Shown in pieces: positions 1 to 9,764 of a stretch of 64,000 nt of DNA. Numbering within the stretch: position 1 is the first letter of the stretch; each line of letters begins with the position of its first letter. The notes under the pieces were generated by a model. That model did not search any database. It saw only the letters and a program-made list of their open reading frames with translations, and had not been told where the DNA came from. This stretch comes from Qipengyuania citrea (GTDB taxonomy: Bacteria; Pseudomonadota; Alphaproteobacteria; Sphingomonadales; Sphingomonadaceae). The translations under genes were made by a program, and so were the position numbers. The DNA is taken from NCBI RefSeq assembly GCF_024171405.1, contig NZ_JALJZT010000002.1, positions 1,736,001-1,800,000 of the forward strand, given 5' to 3'.

Positions 1-1607
1 TGCTCGACCTGGCCCCGCCAATGGCGGTCGTTCTGCGCGATGGCGAGGAGCAGGAAATCCCAACGGCCGACGTCCTTGAAGGCGACACCGTGCTCATCCG
101 CCCGGGCAACAAGATCCCCGTAGACGGGGAGGTATTGGAAGGCAGCTCCCAGGTCGATGAATCGATGCTGACCGGTGAATCCATGCCCGTCGCGAAATCC
201 CCCGGAGACGAAGTCATCGGGGCAACGATCAACAAGAGCGGCAGTTTCCGCTACCGGGCGACCAAGGTCGGCGCTGACACGGCGCTCGCGCAAATCGTGA
301 AGCTCGTGCAGGAGGCGCAGAATTCCAAGGCGCCCGCGCAATTGCTCGCCGACCGCGCGTCGCAATGGCTTGTTCTGATCGCGATCGTCATTGGCCTCGG
401 AACGTTTGCTGTCTGGTTCTGGTGGATCGGTGAAACATTGCTGTTTGCCGTGACCCTGACAATCACGGTCTTCGTGATCGCCTGCCCCGATGCGCTCGGA
501 CTGGCCACACCGATGGCGGTCATGGTCGGCACCGGGCTCGGCGCAAGTCGCGGCATTCTGTTCAAGAACGCGTCGGCGCTGGAAGACGCCACAAAGCTCA
601 ATGTCGTTATCTTCGACAAGACCGGCACCTTGACGATGGGCGAACCGCGCGTCGTGGATATCGTGGCCGCCGAGGGCCGCATGCCCGAACAAGTGTTGCT
701 ACTGGCCGCTGCGGTCGAAAAGGGATCGGAGCATCCGCTCGCCCTTGCGATCCTTGACAAGGCCGAAGGACTGAAGATCCCCGAAGCGCGCGATTTTCTC
801 AACCGCGACGGGAGAGGGGCGCAGGCGGAGGTCAACGGCGATACCGTTTTCCTCGGCAACCGCCGGCTGATGGACGAAGAATCAATCTCACTGGGAGGGC
901 TGGCTGACAAGGCCGAGGAACTCAAGGGAGCGGGCCGCACGGTCGTCCATGTCGCTCACCAGGGGATTCTTGTAGGCCTGATCGCGATCGCCGATGCGCC
1001 GCGTCCGACGGCCAAGGCCGCGATTGCCCGGCTACATGACAAGGGCGTCGAGGTCGCCATGCTCACCGGCGACAATGAGGGTACCGCGCGGCGCGTGGCC
1101 GAGGAACTGGGTATCGACATCGTGCTCGCCGATGTGCTTCCCGGCCAGAAGGCCGACAAGGTGAAAGAGCTTCAGTCGCAAGGAAAAAGAGTCGGAATGG
1201 TCGGGGATGGCATCAATGATGCGCCTGCCCTGACCCAGGCCGATGTGGGCTTTGCGATCGGGGCCGGTACCGATGTGGCCATGGAAAGCGCAGACGTCGT
1301 GCTGATGCGAAGTGATCCCTACGATGTTGTGGGCGCGGTGGAGCTGTCGCGTGCGACGCTGCGAAAGATGCATCAGAACCTGTTCTGGGCGGTCGCCTAC
1401 AACGTCATCGCCTTTCCCGCCGCCGCCGGTGTCTTCTATCCGTTCATTATCAGTCCCGCTGTCGCAGCAATCGCGATGTCCGGCAGTTCCGTCCTTGTCG
1501 CGGTCAATGCCCTGCTGCTCAAACGCACCCGCCTAGACAGCTATAAGCCTGAAAATTTTGCCGAAGAGGCCCCCACACCGCCTGTTACCGGTCAGGCGAG
1601 TGCCTGA
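1..1607 (+). CDS. Heavy-metal (Cu+-type) P1B ATPase, C-terminal part, cut by window edge
   Basis: ATP-driven export of a soft metal ion, probably Cu(+), across the inner membrane. The frame is open from base 3, so the gene begins before the window and the N-terminal metal-binding and first membrane segments are missing. Counting from the first Met at 21, the actuator TGES motif is at residues 51-54, the phosphorylation motif DKTGT at 199-203, the P1B HP dipeptide (SEHPL) near 238, and GDGIND near 394. The ion-binding membrane motif reads CPD (155-157) rather than the usual CPC or CPH. The last membrane helices carry YN and MSGSS residues, as in Cu(+) ATPases (family knowledge). The substrate is therefore inferred as Cu(+). 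The gene faces aidB, 54 bases away. Confidence 0.9.
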   Translation, partial: LDLAPPMAVVLRDGEEQEIPTADVLEGDTVLIRPGNKIPVDGEVLEGSSQVDESMLTGESMPVAKSPGDEVIGATINKSGSFRYRATKVGADTALAQIVKLVQEAQNSKAPAQLLADRASQWLVLIAIVIGLGTFAVWFWWIGETLLFAVTLTITVFVIACPDALGLATPMAVMVGTGLGASRGILFKNASALEDATKLNVVIFDKTGTLTMGEPRVVDIVAAEGRMPEQVLLLAAAVEKGSEHPLALAILDKAEGLKIPEARDFLNRDGRGAQAEVNGDTVFLGNRRLMDEESISLGGLADKAEELKGAGRTVVHVAHQGILVGLIAIADAPRPTAKAAIARLHDKGVEVAMLTGDNEGTARRVAEELGIDIVLADVLPGQKADKVKELQSQGKRVGMVGDGINDAPALTQADVGFAIGAGTDVAMESADVVLMRSDPYDVVGAVELSRATLRKMHQNLFWAVAYNVIAFPAAAGVFYPFIISPAVAAIAMSGSSVLVAVNALLLKRTRLDSYKPENFAEEAPTPPVTGQASA

Positions 1608-1661
1608 GTGTCAGGCCTTGATGCCGTCCAAGTGTCCTTCACTGCAAGAGCGTCCGACGCC

Positions 1662-3317
1662 TCATTCGCTCGGCAGGGCACGGGCCAACAGCCGGTCGGT
1701 GTCAAGCGAAGCATTCGCTCCGCCATAAAGAAACGCACGGTTGTCGGGGTCGAGCCGCGTCACGCAGAACCCGGCGAGAACGGCAGATGGTGCATCGCGG
1801 AGGCAGACTGCCTCGAGCGACAGCGCGACCGTCTCGACGAAGGCGCGCGCTTCGGATTCCGCGGGGACACCATTGACACGAATGCCGTCGAGGCGATCGA
1901 TGGCCGCATCGAGCAGCGGATGCGCGCCCTGCGCCCGGCCAAGCTCCGCGCGCAGGGCTTCCCACGCTTGCGGTTCGCGCGTGAGCGCGCGGAGGGCATC
2001 GAGCGCGATCACGTTACCCGACCCCTCCCAGATCGCGTTGAGAGGGCTCTGCCGAAAAAGGCGCGGCATGGGCCCCTCTTCCACAAAGCCGGCGCCGCCA
2101 AGACACTCAAGCGCTTCGTAGACGAAGCCGGGTTGACGTTTGCAGACCCAATATTTTGCGATCGGTGTCGCGAGGCGCGCAAAGGCCGCTTCGCGTTCGT
2201 CGCCGGCCTGCGCAGCGTCGAACGCCGAGGCGATGCGGATCATCAGCGCCGTCGCGGCCTCGACCTCGAGCGCGAGGTCGGCGAGAACACCGCGCATGGC
2301 GGGCTGGTCGGCCAATTGGCGCTGGAAGGCCGTGCGGTGCCGCGTATGCCATGCGGCTTGCGTAAGAGCTGCACGCATTCCCGCGGCGGACCCTGCAATG
2401 CAGTCGAGCCGTGTACCCTGCACCATATCGATGATGGTCCGTATGCCCCTACCTTCTTCCCCGACACGCTGGGCCCAGGCGCCGTGATATTCGATCTCGG
2501 ACGAGGCGTTGGAGCGGTCGCCGAGCTTGTCTTTGAGCCGCATGATGTGAATGGCATTGCGGGTCCCGTCGGGGCGCCAGCGCGGCACGAGAAAGCAGGT
2601 CAGACCGCCTTCTGCGTAGGCGAGGGTCAGAAAGGCGTCGGACATCGGGGCGGAACAGAACCACTTGTGGCCGATCAGCTCATATTCCCCCGTGCCGAGC
2701 GCATGCGCGCGTGTAGTATTCGCGCGAACGTCGCTACCGCCCTGCTTCTCGGTCATCGCCATGCCCATTGTCGCGCCAGTCTTCTCAGCCGCCGGGATAA
2801 ACCGCGGGTCATATCGGCCGCTGGTAACGCGCGGCTCCCATTCAGCGGCTACGGCCGGTTCGGCGCGGAGCGCGGGAACGACCGCGTAAGTCATCGACAT
2901 CGGGCAGGCCGTGCCCGCGTCGGCCTGGGTCATGAGGTAGAGGAGCGAAGCGTGCAGCGTATGACCCGCCTGTTCGGCGGTCCAGGCCGCCCCCGACACG
3001 CCCGATTCAAGACCGAGGCGCATGAGTTGGTGGTAGGCGGGATGAAACTCGACTTCGTCGATCCGGTGGCCGAAGCGGTCGAAGGTTTTCAGCTTTGGCG
3101 GATTTTCGTTGGCAAGGCGCCCCCATTCGAGCGCCTCGAAACTGCCGACGCGTTTGCCAAATACAGCAAGCTGGTCGCGGTGCGCAGCCGCCCCGTTTCG
3201 TTCGAGTGCGCTTTGCAGAGGAACGTCGAGCTCGAAGGCGTTGAAATCCACAAGGGGTGGAGGCTGGTTGAGCACTTCATGCGTGGCAAGCTGGTCTGGC
3301 AAAGAGATTCTCGGCAT
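1662..3317 (-). CDS. aidB: AidB-type acyl-CoA dehydrogenase family protein
   Basis: FAD-containing acyl-CoA dehydrogenase homologue of the alkylation-response protein AidB. In E. coli AidB binds DNA and is induced by alkylating agents; its physiological substrate is unsettled. About 551 residues, full length for the family. Recognisable AidB blocks are LGRLANENPP near the N-terminus, GMAMTEKQGGSDVRANTTRA in the middle domain, KDKLGDRSNASSE, and CLGGAGFVEE followed by NAIWEGSGNV. The Met at 3317 is chosen because the family alignment begins a few residues later (THEVLNQPPP); an upstream Met at 3359 has no family support. It is divergent from the ATP-grasp-like gene, with an 82-base shared upstream region. 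Confidence 0.92.
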   Translation of the reverse strand: MPRISLPDQLATHEVLNQPPPLVDFNAFELDVPLQSALERNGAAAHRDQLAVFGKRVGSFEALEWGRLANENPPKLKTFDRFGHRIDEVEFHPAYHQLMRLGLESGVSGAAWTAEQAGHTLHASLLYLMTQADAGTACPMSMTYAVVPALRAEPAVAAEWEPRVTSGRYDPRFIPAAEKTGATMGMAMTEKQGGSDVRANTTRAHALGTGEYELIGHKWFCSAPMSDAFLTLAYAEGGLTCFLVPRWRPDGTRNAIHIMRLKDKLGDRSNASSEIEYHGAWAQRVGEEGRGIRTIIDMVQGTRLDCIAGSAAGMRAALTQAAWHTRHRTAFQRQLADQPAMRGVLADLALEVEAATALMIRIASAFDAAQAGDEREAAFARLATPIAKYWVCKRQPGFVYEALECLGGAGFVEEGPMPRLFRQSPLNAIWEGSGNVIALDALRALTREPQAWEALRAELGRAQGAHPLLDAAIDRLDGIRVNGVPAESEARAFVETVALSLEAVCLRDAPSAVLAGFCVTRLDPDNRAFLYGGANASLDTDRLLARALPSE

Positions 3318-3399
3318 ATCCGAGTCTCGCCGAGACAGCGAAAAAGCGCAACTCCTCACTGGGCGAAGTGCTTTATCTGCCCATTATTGATGGAACCGA

Positions 3400-4734
3400 A
3401 TGATGCCATGCGATGACAAGACCGACAGCTGTGCTGCAGAACAGGCTGAAGGGAAGGCGGCGGACTGGGCCAATGCCGAGTGCATGTGCGTAACGCTCGA
3501 CCGGCAGCGTTTGGCGACCCTCCTCGATACGGAACTCGGCGAGAGCGGAGCCGGCGACACCCTCCTTGCATCACAGTCGAACCTTTTCGCCAACGCCCCG
3601 GTTTTCATCGATCCAGCTACGCTTTCGGCCATGACGGAGGTTGTCACGGCCATCGAGACCGTCGCCAAAACCCCCGCCTTCCGCTCGGTTGTCATGGGCT
3701 GGGCGCCTTCGTCAGCCGCCCGAGATTTCGGGCCCAAAGGGGTTCTTATGGGCTACGACTTCCATCTCACCGCCAACGGTCCGCGGCTCATCGAGATCAA
3801 CACCAATGCCGGCGGCGCTTTTCTGAACGCCTTGCTTGCCGATGCGCAAACCCAATGCTGCAGGGAAACACGACCGGCTCTGGCCGCAGACATCTCACAG
3901 GACACGTTTCGGACAAGAATTGCCCGGATGTTCGAGGAGGAGTGGCATGCGCAGGATCGTGCCGGTGAGCTCGAATCCATCGCCATCGTCGATGATGATC
4001 CTGAAGGACAGCCGCTTTTTCCCGAATTTCTCGCAGCAAGGACCCTGTTGCAGGAGCACGGATATGAAGCGGTGGTCGCCGGGCCCGAGGACCTCGAGCT
4101 CTCCCCCGCCGGATTACTCTTCGAGGGCAGGAAAATCGATCTTGTGTATAATCGCCTGGTCGATTTCTCGCTCGATCGCCCGGAGAGCCGGACCCTTCGG
4201 GAAGCCTATATGACAGGCCGCGTCGTGCTCTCGCCAAATCCGCATATCCATGCGCTCTATGCCGACAAGCGGAACCTCTGCCTGCTTTCCGATCCGGATT
4301 GGCTGGCTTCGTGCGGTTTGAGCGAACGCGAGAAAAAAGTGATCCTCGCCGCGGTGCCGAAAACAGCAATCGTCGATCGTTTTAACGCCGAGAAATTCTG
4401 GTCCGAACGGCGAGACTGGTTTTTCAAACCTGCCCGCGGTTATGGCAGCAAGGCCGCCTATCGCGGAGCGAAGCTGACGAAGCGGGTCTGGTCCGAGATC
4501 GTCGAGGGCGGCTATGTCGCGCAGCGGTTTACGCCTCCGAGCACGCGCAAGGTCCGCCTTGAGACGGATATCGTCGAGCTCAAAGTGGATGTGCGGCTTT
4601 ATACCTATGCCGGAGAAATACTGTTGCGCGCGGCACGGCTCTACCATGGCCAGGCGACAAATATGCGAACCCCGGGTGGCGGCTTTTCGCCGATACTTCC
4701 CATGACGGATGATCCTGCCTGCGGATTCCGGTAA
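3400..4734 (+). CDS. ATP-grasp-like conserved protein
   Basis: A 444-residue protein resembling ATP-grasp/glutathionylspermidine-synthase-like enzymes, which form amide bonds at the expense of ATP. Supporting stretches are GYDFHLTANGPRLIEINTNA (an acid-amide arrangement as at ATP-grasp metal sites), YNRLVDFSL, a late KPARGYGSKA glycine-rich loop that could bind nucleotide, and ELKVDVRLYTY. The substrate cannot be told from sequence. The N-terminal 30 residues contain several Cys. It is the first gene of a same-strand run with a beta-CASP nuclease, a nucleoside/nucleotide phosphorylase, a PRPP synthase paralogue and a type II GAPDH. Start is at the first of two consecutive Met codons. The family assignment is moderate; the real reaction is unknown. 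Confidence 0.6.
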   Translation: MMPCDDKTDSCAAEQAEGKAADWANAECMCVTLDRQRLATLLDTELGESGAGDTLLASQSNLFANAPVFIDPATLSAMTEVVTAIETVAKTPAFRSVVMGWAPSSAARDFGPKGVLMGYDFHLTANGPRLIEINTNAGGAFLNALLADAQTQCCRETRPALAADISQDTFRTRIARMFEEEWHAQDRAGELESIAIVDDDPEGQPLFPEFLAARTLLQEHGYEAVVAGPEDLELSPAGLLFEGRKIDLVYNRLVDFSLDRPESRTLREAYMTGRVVLSPNPHIHALYADKRNLCLLSDPDWLASCGLSEREKKVILAAVPKTAIVDRFNAEKFWSERRDWFFKPARGYGSKAAYRGAKLTKRVWSEIVEGGYVAQRFTPPSTRKVRLETDIVELKVDVRLYTYAGEILLRAARLYHGQATNMRTPGGGFSPILPMTDDPACGFR

Positions 4735-4820
4735 GTTCGGACGGTTGAACTGTAATTTCCGCCACGTGCTCCCGTCTGTTGGGGGTTACTAATCTATCCG
4801 ATTGGCAGGGAAGAGGTCTG

Positions 4821-6185
4821 GTGAGCTACACGCTAAGTTTTCTCGGAGCAGCCGGTACGGTTACCGGATCGAAATATCTCCTGCAGACGCCTGATCACAG
4901 GATCCTAATCGATTGCGGGCTCTTCCAGGGCTTCAAACAGCTTCGTGAGCGCAACTGGAAGCCGTTCTCGGTCGATCCGGCGTCAATCGATGCGGTTCTT
5001 CTCACGCATGCTCACCTTGATCATTCGGGCTACGTTCCAGCTCTGATACGCGACGGGTTCAAGGGGCCTGTTCTGAGCACGCATGCAACGCTCAAATTGT
5101 GCGAATTGCTGCTTCCCGACAGCGGATATTTAATGGAGGCCGACGCCCGCTATGCAAAAAGAAAAGGGTACAGCAGGCACAAATCACCTCGGCCCCTTTA
5201 CACCCAGGCCGACGCGAAAACCGCGCTGAAGTCATTCCGGCCTGTGCCCTTCCAGCAGCTGGTCGAAGTTACGCGCGATTGCAAGGCGATCTTCCGGCCG
5301 ATGGGCCATATTCTCGGCGCATCAAGTATCGAGCTGCAGTGCGGCGATATGAAGATTGTCTTCTCGGGTGACATCGGCCGCTATGGCAGCGCCACGATGG
5401 TCGACCCCGTGCCGGTTCCAGAGGCCGATTACATCGTCACCGAATCCACATACGGCAATCGCCATCATGGCGAGGCCGATCCTGAAAGTGTACTCGAAGA
5501 CGTTGTCGGAAGAACGGTCCAGCGCGGCGGGTCGGTCATCATTCCTTCCTTCGCGATCGGGCGCGCCCAGACGCTCCTCTACCATCTCGGTCAGTTGCGG
5601 CAGCAAGGCCGCCTGCCGCAAATCCCGATCTATCTCGACAGTCCCATGGCGGTGAACGCCAGCTCGATTTTCTGTGACCATCTCGGCGAACACCGGCTCA
5701 CCGAACAGCAATGCCGCGATGCCTGCGGAATTGCCGAATATGTTCGCGAAGCCGAAGATTCGAAGCAGCTCAATCGCAGCGCCATGCCGAAGATCATCAT
5801 TTCAGCGAGCGGCATGGCAACCGGCGGGCGGATTCTCCACCACCTCAAACACTATGCCCCCAGTCACCGCAACACGATCATTTTGGCAGGGTTTCAGGCT
5901 GGCGGCACGCGGGGCGCAGCCCTGCGCGATGGCGCGACTGAACTGAAAATCCACGGCAGCTATATCCCCGTTCGCGCCGAGGTGGCACAGCTCGACATGC
6001 TCTCGGCCCATGCCGACCAGGACGAGCTGCTGCGATGGCTTGAAGGTTTCCGGTCCTCCCCGCAGCAGGTCTTCGTAACCCATGGCGAACCCGGTGCGTC
6101 CGACACCCTAAGACATCTTGTTACCGAACGTCTTGGCTGGAATGCGCGCGTCCCCGAGCACGCCGAAGAGGTCGTGCTTTCATGA
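4821..6185 (+). CDS. MBL-fold beta-CASP RNA-processing exonuclease/endonuclease
   Basis: Metallo-beta-lactamase fold nuclease of the beta-CASP (CPSF73/YSH1-like) group, acting on RNA in the cytoplasm. The zinc motif HAHLDH (within LLTHAHLDHSG) is near residue 60. Further metal histidines are in MGHILGASS and SGDIGRY. The beta-CASP parts are IPSFAIGRAQ, SGMATGGR and the terminal HADQDE and THGE motifs. The GTG start at 4821 is chosen because AGAGG lies just upstream and the fold begins at once (YTLSFLGAAG); a TTG at 4779 would add 14 unrelated residues. Its stop overlaps the next start as ATGA, so the two are very likely co-translated. Together with the phosphorylase it suggests RNA breakdown feeding nucleotide salvage (inference). 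Confidence 0.9.
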   Translation: MSYTLSFLGAAGTVTGSKYLLQTPDHRILIDCGLFQGFKQLRERNWKPFSVDPASIDAVLLTHAHLDHSGYVPALIRDGFKGPVLSTHATLKLCELLLPDSGYLMEADARYAKRKGYSRHKSPRPLYTQADAKTALKSFRPVPFQQLVEVTRDCKAIFRPMGHILGASSIELQCGDMKIVFSGDIGRYGSATMVDPVPVPEADYIVTESTYGNRHHGEADPESVLEDVVGRTVQRGGSVIIPSFAIGRAQTLLYHLGQLRQQGRLPQIPIYLDSPMAVNASSIFCDHLGEHRLTEQQCRDACGIAEYVREAEDSKQLNRSAMPKIIISASGMATGGRILHHLKHYAPSHRNTIILAGFQAGGTRGAALRDGATELKIHGSYIPVRAEVAQLDMLSAHADQDELLRWLEGFRSSPQQVFVTHGEPGASDTLRHLVTERLGWNARVPEHAEEVVLS

Positions 6186-7720
6186 GAGAGGGTGTCCTTA
6201 CCCCCACCTCCTCCACGGATGCACTTGCTCATCCGTTGCGCGCGCGCGCCTTACCGATCGAAACCGCTGGCGAAGCGATGATCTTCATGCATGAGGATTG
6301 TCCGGTTGCGCGGTCCGAAGGGTTCCGCGCCCGCGCCCGGGTGGAACTTGTCGCGCGAGGAAGAACGGTGTTGGCGACGCTTTACCGGGCCACTGATAAT
6401 CTCCTGGCCGATGATGAAGTGGGTCTGCCTCATCGGCTGATGGCACGGCTTTCGCTCGCCGAAGGCGAAGAGCTTCAGGTCAGGCATCCTCAGCCGTTGT
6501 CGTCGCTCAGCCACGTTAGAGCTAAACTCTATGGCCACCGGCTTGATGACAACCGACTGGGACACATCATCGCCGATATCGCGGACGGTCGGTATTCGGA
6601 TGTCGACATCGCCGCGTTCGTCTCCGCATTCGCTGCGCAACCGGCACAAGGTGAGGAAACCGCCGCCCTCACCCGAGCGATGCTCGCTGCAGGCGACCGG
6701 CTCGAATGGAATGCCGACCGCGTGATGGACAAACATTGCGTCGGCGGGCTGCCGGGCAATCGGACAACACCAATCGTGGTCAGTATTGTCGCAGCCGCCG
6801 GGCTCACGATGCCAAAAACGTCATCCAGGGCGATCACGTCACCGGCCGGCACTGCGGATGCGATGGAGACCATGGCGCCTGTAACGCTCGATGTGGCGGC
6901 CATGCAGAAAGTGGTCGAGCGCGAAGGCGGCTGCATCGTTTGGGGCGGCAGCGTCAATCTCAGTCCTGCAGATGACGTCCTTATTCGGATCGAGCGGGCT
7001 CTGGATGTTGATAGCGATGCGCAACTTGTCGCTTCGGTGCTCTCCAAGAAACTTGCTGCCGGATCGACGCACGTATTGCTTGACCTACCAGTAGGGCCAA
7101 CCGCGAAGATCAGGAGCACGGGAGACGCCGATGCCCTGGCGCGGCTGCTCAAGGACGTGGCGCTGCAATGCGGACTGCACGTCACGACGGTCCAGACCGA
7201 CGGGACCCAGCCAGTGGGACGCGGGATCGGGCCGGCCCTGGAGGCACATGATGTCCTTGCGGTTCTGGCCAACCGCGACGACGCGCCGCAGGATCTCAAA
7301 GCTCGCGCGCTGGCGCTGGCTGCCGGCATCCTCGAATTGAGCGGCGCACCACGCTCCGATGCTCTCCATCGGGCGACGCAATTGCTGGTCGAGGGGCGCG
7401 CAGAAAGCAAATTTCTTGCTATCTGCGAGGCCCAGGGCGGCTTCAAAGAGCCAGGGCGGGCGCTCCAGACGCGCGAATTCCTCGCCACGCGCGCAGGACG
7501 GGTAGCCACCTTCGACAACCGCCTGCTTGCGCGCACTGCCAAACTCGCTGGCGCACCGCAGCGCGCGACGGCCGGTATCGCTCTGCATGTGAAGTCGGGC
7601 GATTTGATCGAGGAAGGCCAGCCCCTCTTCACCATTCACGGCGAAAGCATGGGCGAACTTGATTACGCTTTCGCCTTTGCTTTGCGCAACAGCGATATGA
7701 TCAGATTGGAGGCACAATGA
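6182..7720 (+). CDS. Thymidine/AMP phosphorylase family protein (archaeal-type, long form)
   Basis: Phosphorolysis of a nucleoside or nucleoside 5'-monophosphate to a base and (phospho)ribose-1-phosphate. At 512 residues it is longer than E. coli DeoA (about 440) and close to archaeal AMP phosphorylases (about 500). The extra 90-residue N-terminal domain (GFRARARVELVARG... then ADDEVGLPHRL) is typical of that group. The catalytic core shows KHCVGGLPGNRTT, PKTSSRAITSPAGTADAMET and a C-terminal biotinyl-lipoyl-like region ending GELDYAF. It overlaps both neighbours by 4 bases (ATGA), so the nuclease, this enzyme and the PRPP synthase form one translationally coupled set. Whether the substrate is AMP or thymidine cannot be decided by eye. 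Confidence 0.9.
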   Translation: MREGVLTPTSSTDALAHPLRARALPIETAGEAMIFMHEDCPVARSEGFRARARVELVARGRTVLATLYRATDNLLADDEVGLPHRLMARLSLAEGEELQVRHPQPLSSLSHVRAKLYGHRLDDNRLGHIIADIADGRYSDVDIAAFVSAFAAQPAQGEETAALTRAMLAAGDRLEWNADRVMDKHCVGGLPGNRTTPIVVSIVAAAGLTMPKTSSRAITSPAGTADAMETMAPVTLDVAAMQKVVEREGGCIVWGGSVNLSPADDVLIRIERALDVDSDAQLVASVLSKKLAAGSTHVLLDLPVGPTAKIRSTGDADALARLLKDVALQCGLHVTTVQTDGTQPVGRGIGPALEAHDVLAVLANRDDAPQDLKARALALAAGILELSGAPRSDALHRATQLLVEGRAESKFLAICEAQGGFKEPGRALQTREFLATRAGRVATFDNRLLARTAKLAGAPQRATAGIALHVKSGDLIEEGQPLFTIHGESMGELDYAFAFALRNSDMIRLEAQ

Positions 7721-8634
7721 GCAGGGTCGTCTTTTCCCTTAGCGCGGCACCGGGCATGGCCGAAGGACTTGCCCGGTGTTTCGAGGCCGATCTCGGCGAA
7801 CTCGAGACGCGCCGGTTCCCCGATGGAGAAACCTACCTGCGGATCGCCACACCCGTAAGTGGCCGCGATGTAGTCCTGCTTTGCACTCTTGATCGGCCCG
7901 ATGCGAAAATCGCGCCATTGCTTTTTGCGGCGGATGCGCTGCGCGATCAGGGCGCACGCAGCATCGCGCTCGTCGCGCCGTATCTAGCCTATATGCGCCA
8001 GGACAAGGCGTTCAATCCGGGCGAGGCCATCACATCCATGTCGTTCTCGCGGCTGCTGTCGTTCTATTTCGATTTCCTCGTCACCGTCGATCCCCACCTG
8101 CACCGCATCGACAATCTCGACGAGATTTATTCGGTGCCGAGCAAGGTCGTGCCCGCAGCACCGGCGATCGCGGATTGGCTAATAGCCAACATTCCGGACG
8201 CTTTCGTCATCGGGCCCGACGAGGAGAGCGAACAATGGGTGCTCGATGTCGCAGACAGGGCAGGGATCCCTTCAGCCGTTCTGGAGAAGAAACGCTGGGG
8301 CGACTTCGATGTGGCGATCAGCGGCGGGAGCCTTCCCGATATGGACGACAAACAACCCGTCATCATCGACGATATTGCCTCTAGTGCGCGAACGCTCGTC
8401 GAAACAGTCAAGCTGCTCTCGAAGGCTGGGACACAGCCGCCGGTGTGCGTTGTGGTCCACCCCATCTTTGCCGGCGATGCATATGACGAGCTCCTGCAGG
8501 CCGGGGCCAAGCGCGTGATCAGCGTCAATGCCATCGCGCATCCAACCAACGCGGTGGATATTTCGCCGGCACTCGCCGAGGCTTTGTGCGCATGGAGCGT
8601 CCAGAACGATGAGCTGATCGGAGCCGGTCACTAA
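7717..8634 (+). CDS. prs: Ribose-phosphate pyrophosphokinase (PRPP synthase) paralogue
   Basis: Transfers pyrophosphate from ATP to ribose-5-phosphate giving PRPP, in the cytoplasm. It is 305 residues, about the family size. Visible family parts are RRFPDGETYLR, the ATP-binding PYLAYMRQD, the metal-site VDPHLHR and a PRPP-loop-like IDDIASSARTL, which differs from the usual DD-TGGT pattern of housekeeping Prs. It is therefore probably a second, specialised copy. The start overlaps the stop of the phosphorylase gene (ATGA). In its context PRPP formation would follow release of phosphorylated ribose from nucleotides (inference). Confidence 0.88.
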   Translation: MSRVVFSLSAAPGMAEGLARCFEADLGELETRRFPDGETYLRIATPVSGRDVVLLCTLDRPDAKIAPLLFAADALRDQGARSIALVAPYLAYMRQDKAFNPGEAITSMSFSRLLSFYFDFLVTVDPHLHRIDNLDEIYSVPSKVVPAAPAIADWLIANIPDAFVIGPDEESEQWVLDVADRAGIPSAVLEKKRWGDFDVAISGGSLPDMDDKQPVIIDDIASSARTLVETVKLLSKAGTQPPVCVVVHPIFAGDAYDELLQAGAKRVISVNAIAHPTNAVDISPALAEALCAWSVQNDELIGAGH

Positions 8635-8690
8635 TCCCACCCTTTCGGCGTAACGAAAGCGCCGCAACCACCAACTGGAGTTCATTTTCA

Positions 8691-9740
8691 ATGACAAAGG
8701 AGCCAAACAAGATCTCGGTAGGGGTCGTAGGAGCAGGGGTAATCGGTCGCCGCGTTGTCGGCGCCGTAAGGCTGCAACCCGATATGGCATTGGCCGGTGT
8801 CGCCGACGTCGCCGCCGATTGGCGGATCGCAATGCTCGCGAAGGACGGCGTTCGCCTGTTCGCGGCCATTTCGCAGGCCTCGCAAACCTTGCCGGAGTCG
8901 GGTCTCGACGTTGCGGGTTCGCTAGAGGATCTCATCGCGGCAAGCGACGTCATTGTCGACTGCACACCCAAGGGCATCGGTGCCCAGAACGCAAACATCT
9001 ATCGCCGCGCCGGGAAGCCATTCATCGTGCAGGGAGGCGAGAAGCACGACGTGGCGGGGCACTCATTCGTCGCCGAAGCAACCTACGGGAGCGCATTCGG
9101 ACGCGATGCGACACGGGTCGTGTCATGCAACACCACGTCGATTGTCCGCACCCTAGGGGCGCTGAAGCGCGCAGGCCTGCTCAAAAAAGCGCGCGGGACA
9201 CTTATGCGCCGGGCCACCGACCCCTGGGAGAGCCATCTCGGGGGGATCATGAACACGCTCGTGCCCGAGCCGACAATCCCGAGCCATCAGGGGCCGGATG
9301 CCCGGCATGTGGATCCGGAACTCGATGTGGTGACGATTGCGATCAAGGTTCCTGAGACCCTGGCTCATCTACACAGCTGGTATGTCGAGCTCACCCGGCC
9401 GGCGACAAAGGAGGAAGTCCTCGACGCATTTGCGGCCTCGCCAAGAATTCTGCTCATCGATGGAGACAGCGGACTGTCGGCCCTCAACAGCGTCAAAGAG
9501 GCGATGGCGATGGAGGGGCGGCCCAATGCAGACCTCTACGAGGTGGCCCTGTGGAGCAACATTCTCGCGGTCGATGGAACCGAACTGTGCTACAATTACA
9601 TGGTCGACAATCAAGCCATCGTCATCCCTGAAACGATAGATGCGATCCGTGCCCTGGCGTCGAGCGAGGAGCAGCCCGAGGTCTCGATGCGATTGACAAA
9701 CAAGACGCTTGGTATCGGAGCAGACGAGCTGAGATTGTAG
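8691..9740 (+). CDS. gap: Type II (archaeal-type) glyceraldehyde-3-phosphate dehydrogenase
   Basis: Oxidises glyceraldehyde-3-phosphate with NAD(P)+ and phosphate. This is the archaeal-type family, which has little resemblance to bacterial GapA. 349 residues. A Rossmann start VGVVGAGVIGRRVV is at residues 8-21, a conserved VDCTPKGIG follows, the catalytic Cys is in VSCNTTS, and later conserved blocks are DPWESHLGGI, HQGPDA and CYNYMVDNQ. It lies 56 bases after the PRPP synthase with a GGAG-type ribosome site (ctggag). A type II enzyme in a proteobacterium points to horizontal spread and to a link with the nucleotide-salvage set upstream (inference). Confidence 0.92.
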   Translation: MTKEPNKISVGVVGAGVIGRRVVGAVRLQPDMALAGVADVAADWRIAMLAKDGVRLFAAISQASQTLPESGLDVAGSLEDLIAASDVIVDCTPKGIGAQNANIYRRAGKPFIVQGGEKHDVAGHSFVAEATYGSAFGRDATRVVSCNTTSIVRTLGALKRAGLLKKARGTLMRRATDPWESHLGGIMNTLVPEPTIPSHQGPDARHVDPELDVVTIAIKVPETLAHLHSWYVELTRPATKEEVLDAFAASPRILLIDGDSGLSALNSVKEAMAMEGRPNADLYEVALWSNILAVDGTELCYNYMVDNQAIVIPETIDAIRALASSEEQPEVSMRLTNKTLGIGADELRL

Positions 9741-9764
9741 CGATTGGAGGCAAGAGCGAAGCCA

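Noticed and set aside
1608..3416. 602-residue open frame on the plus strand opposite aidB
   Set aside because: It lies wholly antisense to a gene with strong family motifs and shows no domain of its own; high-GC mirror frame.
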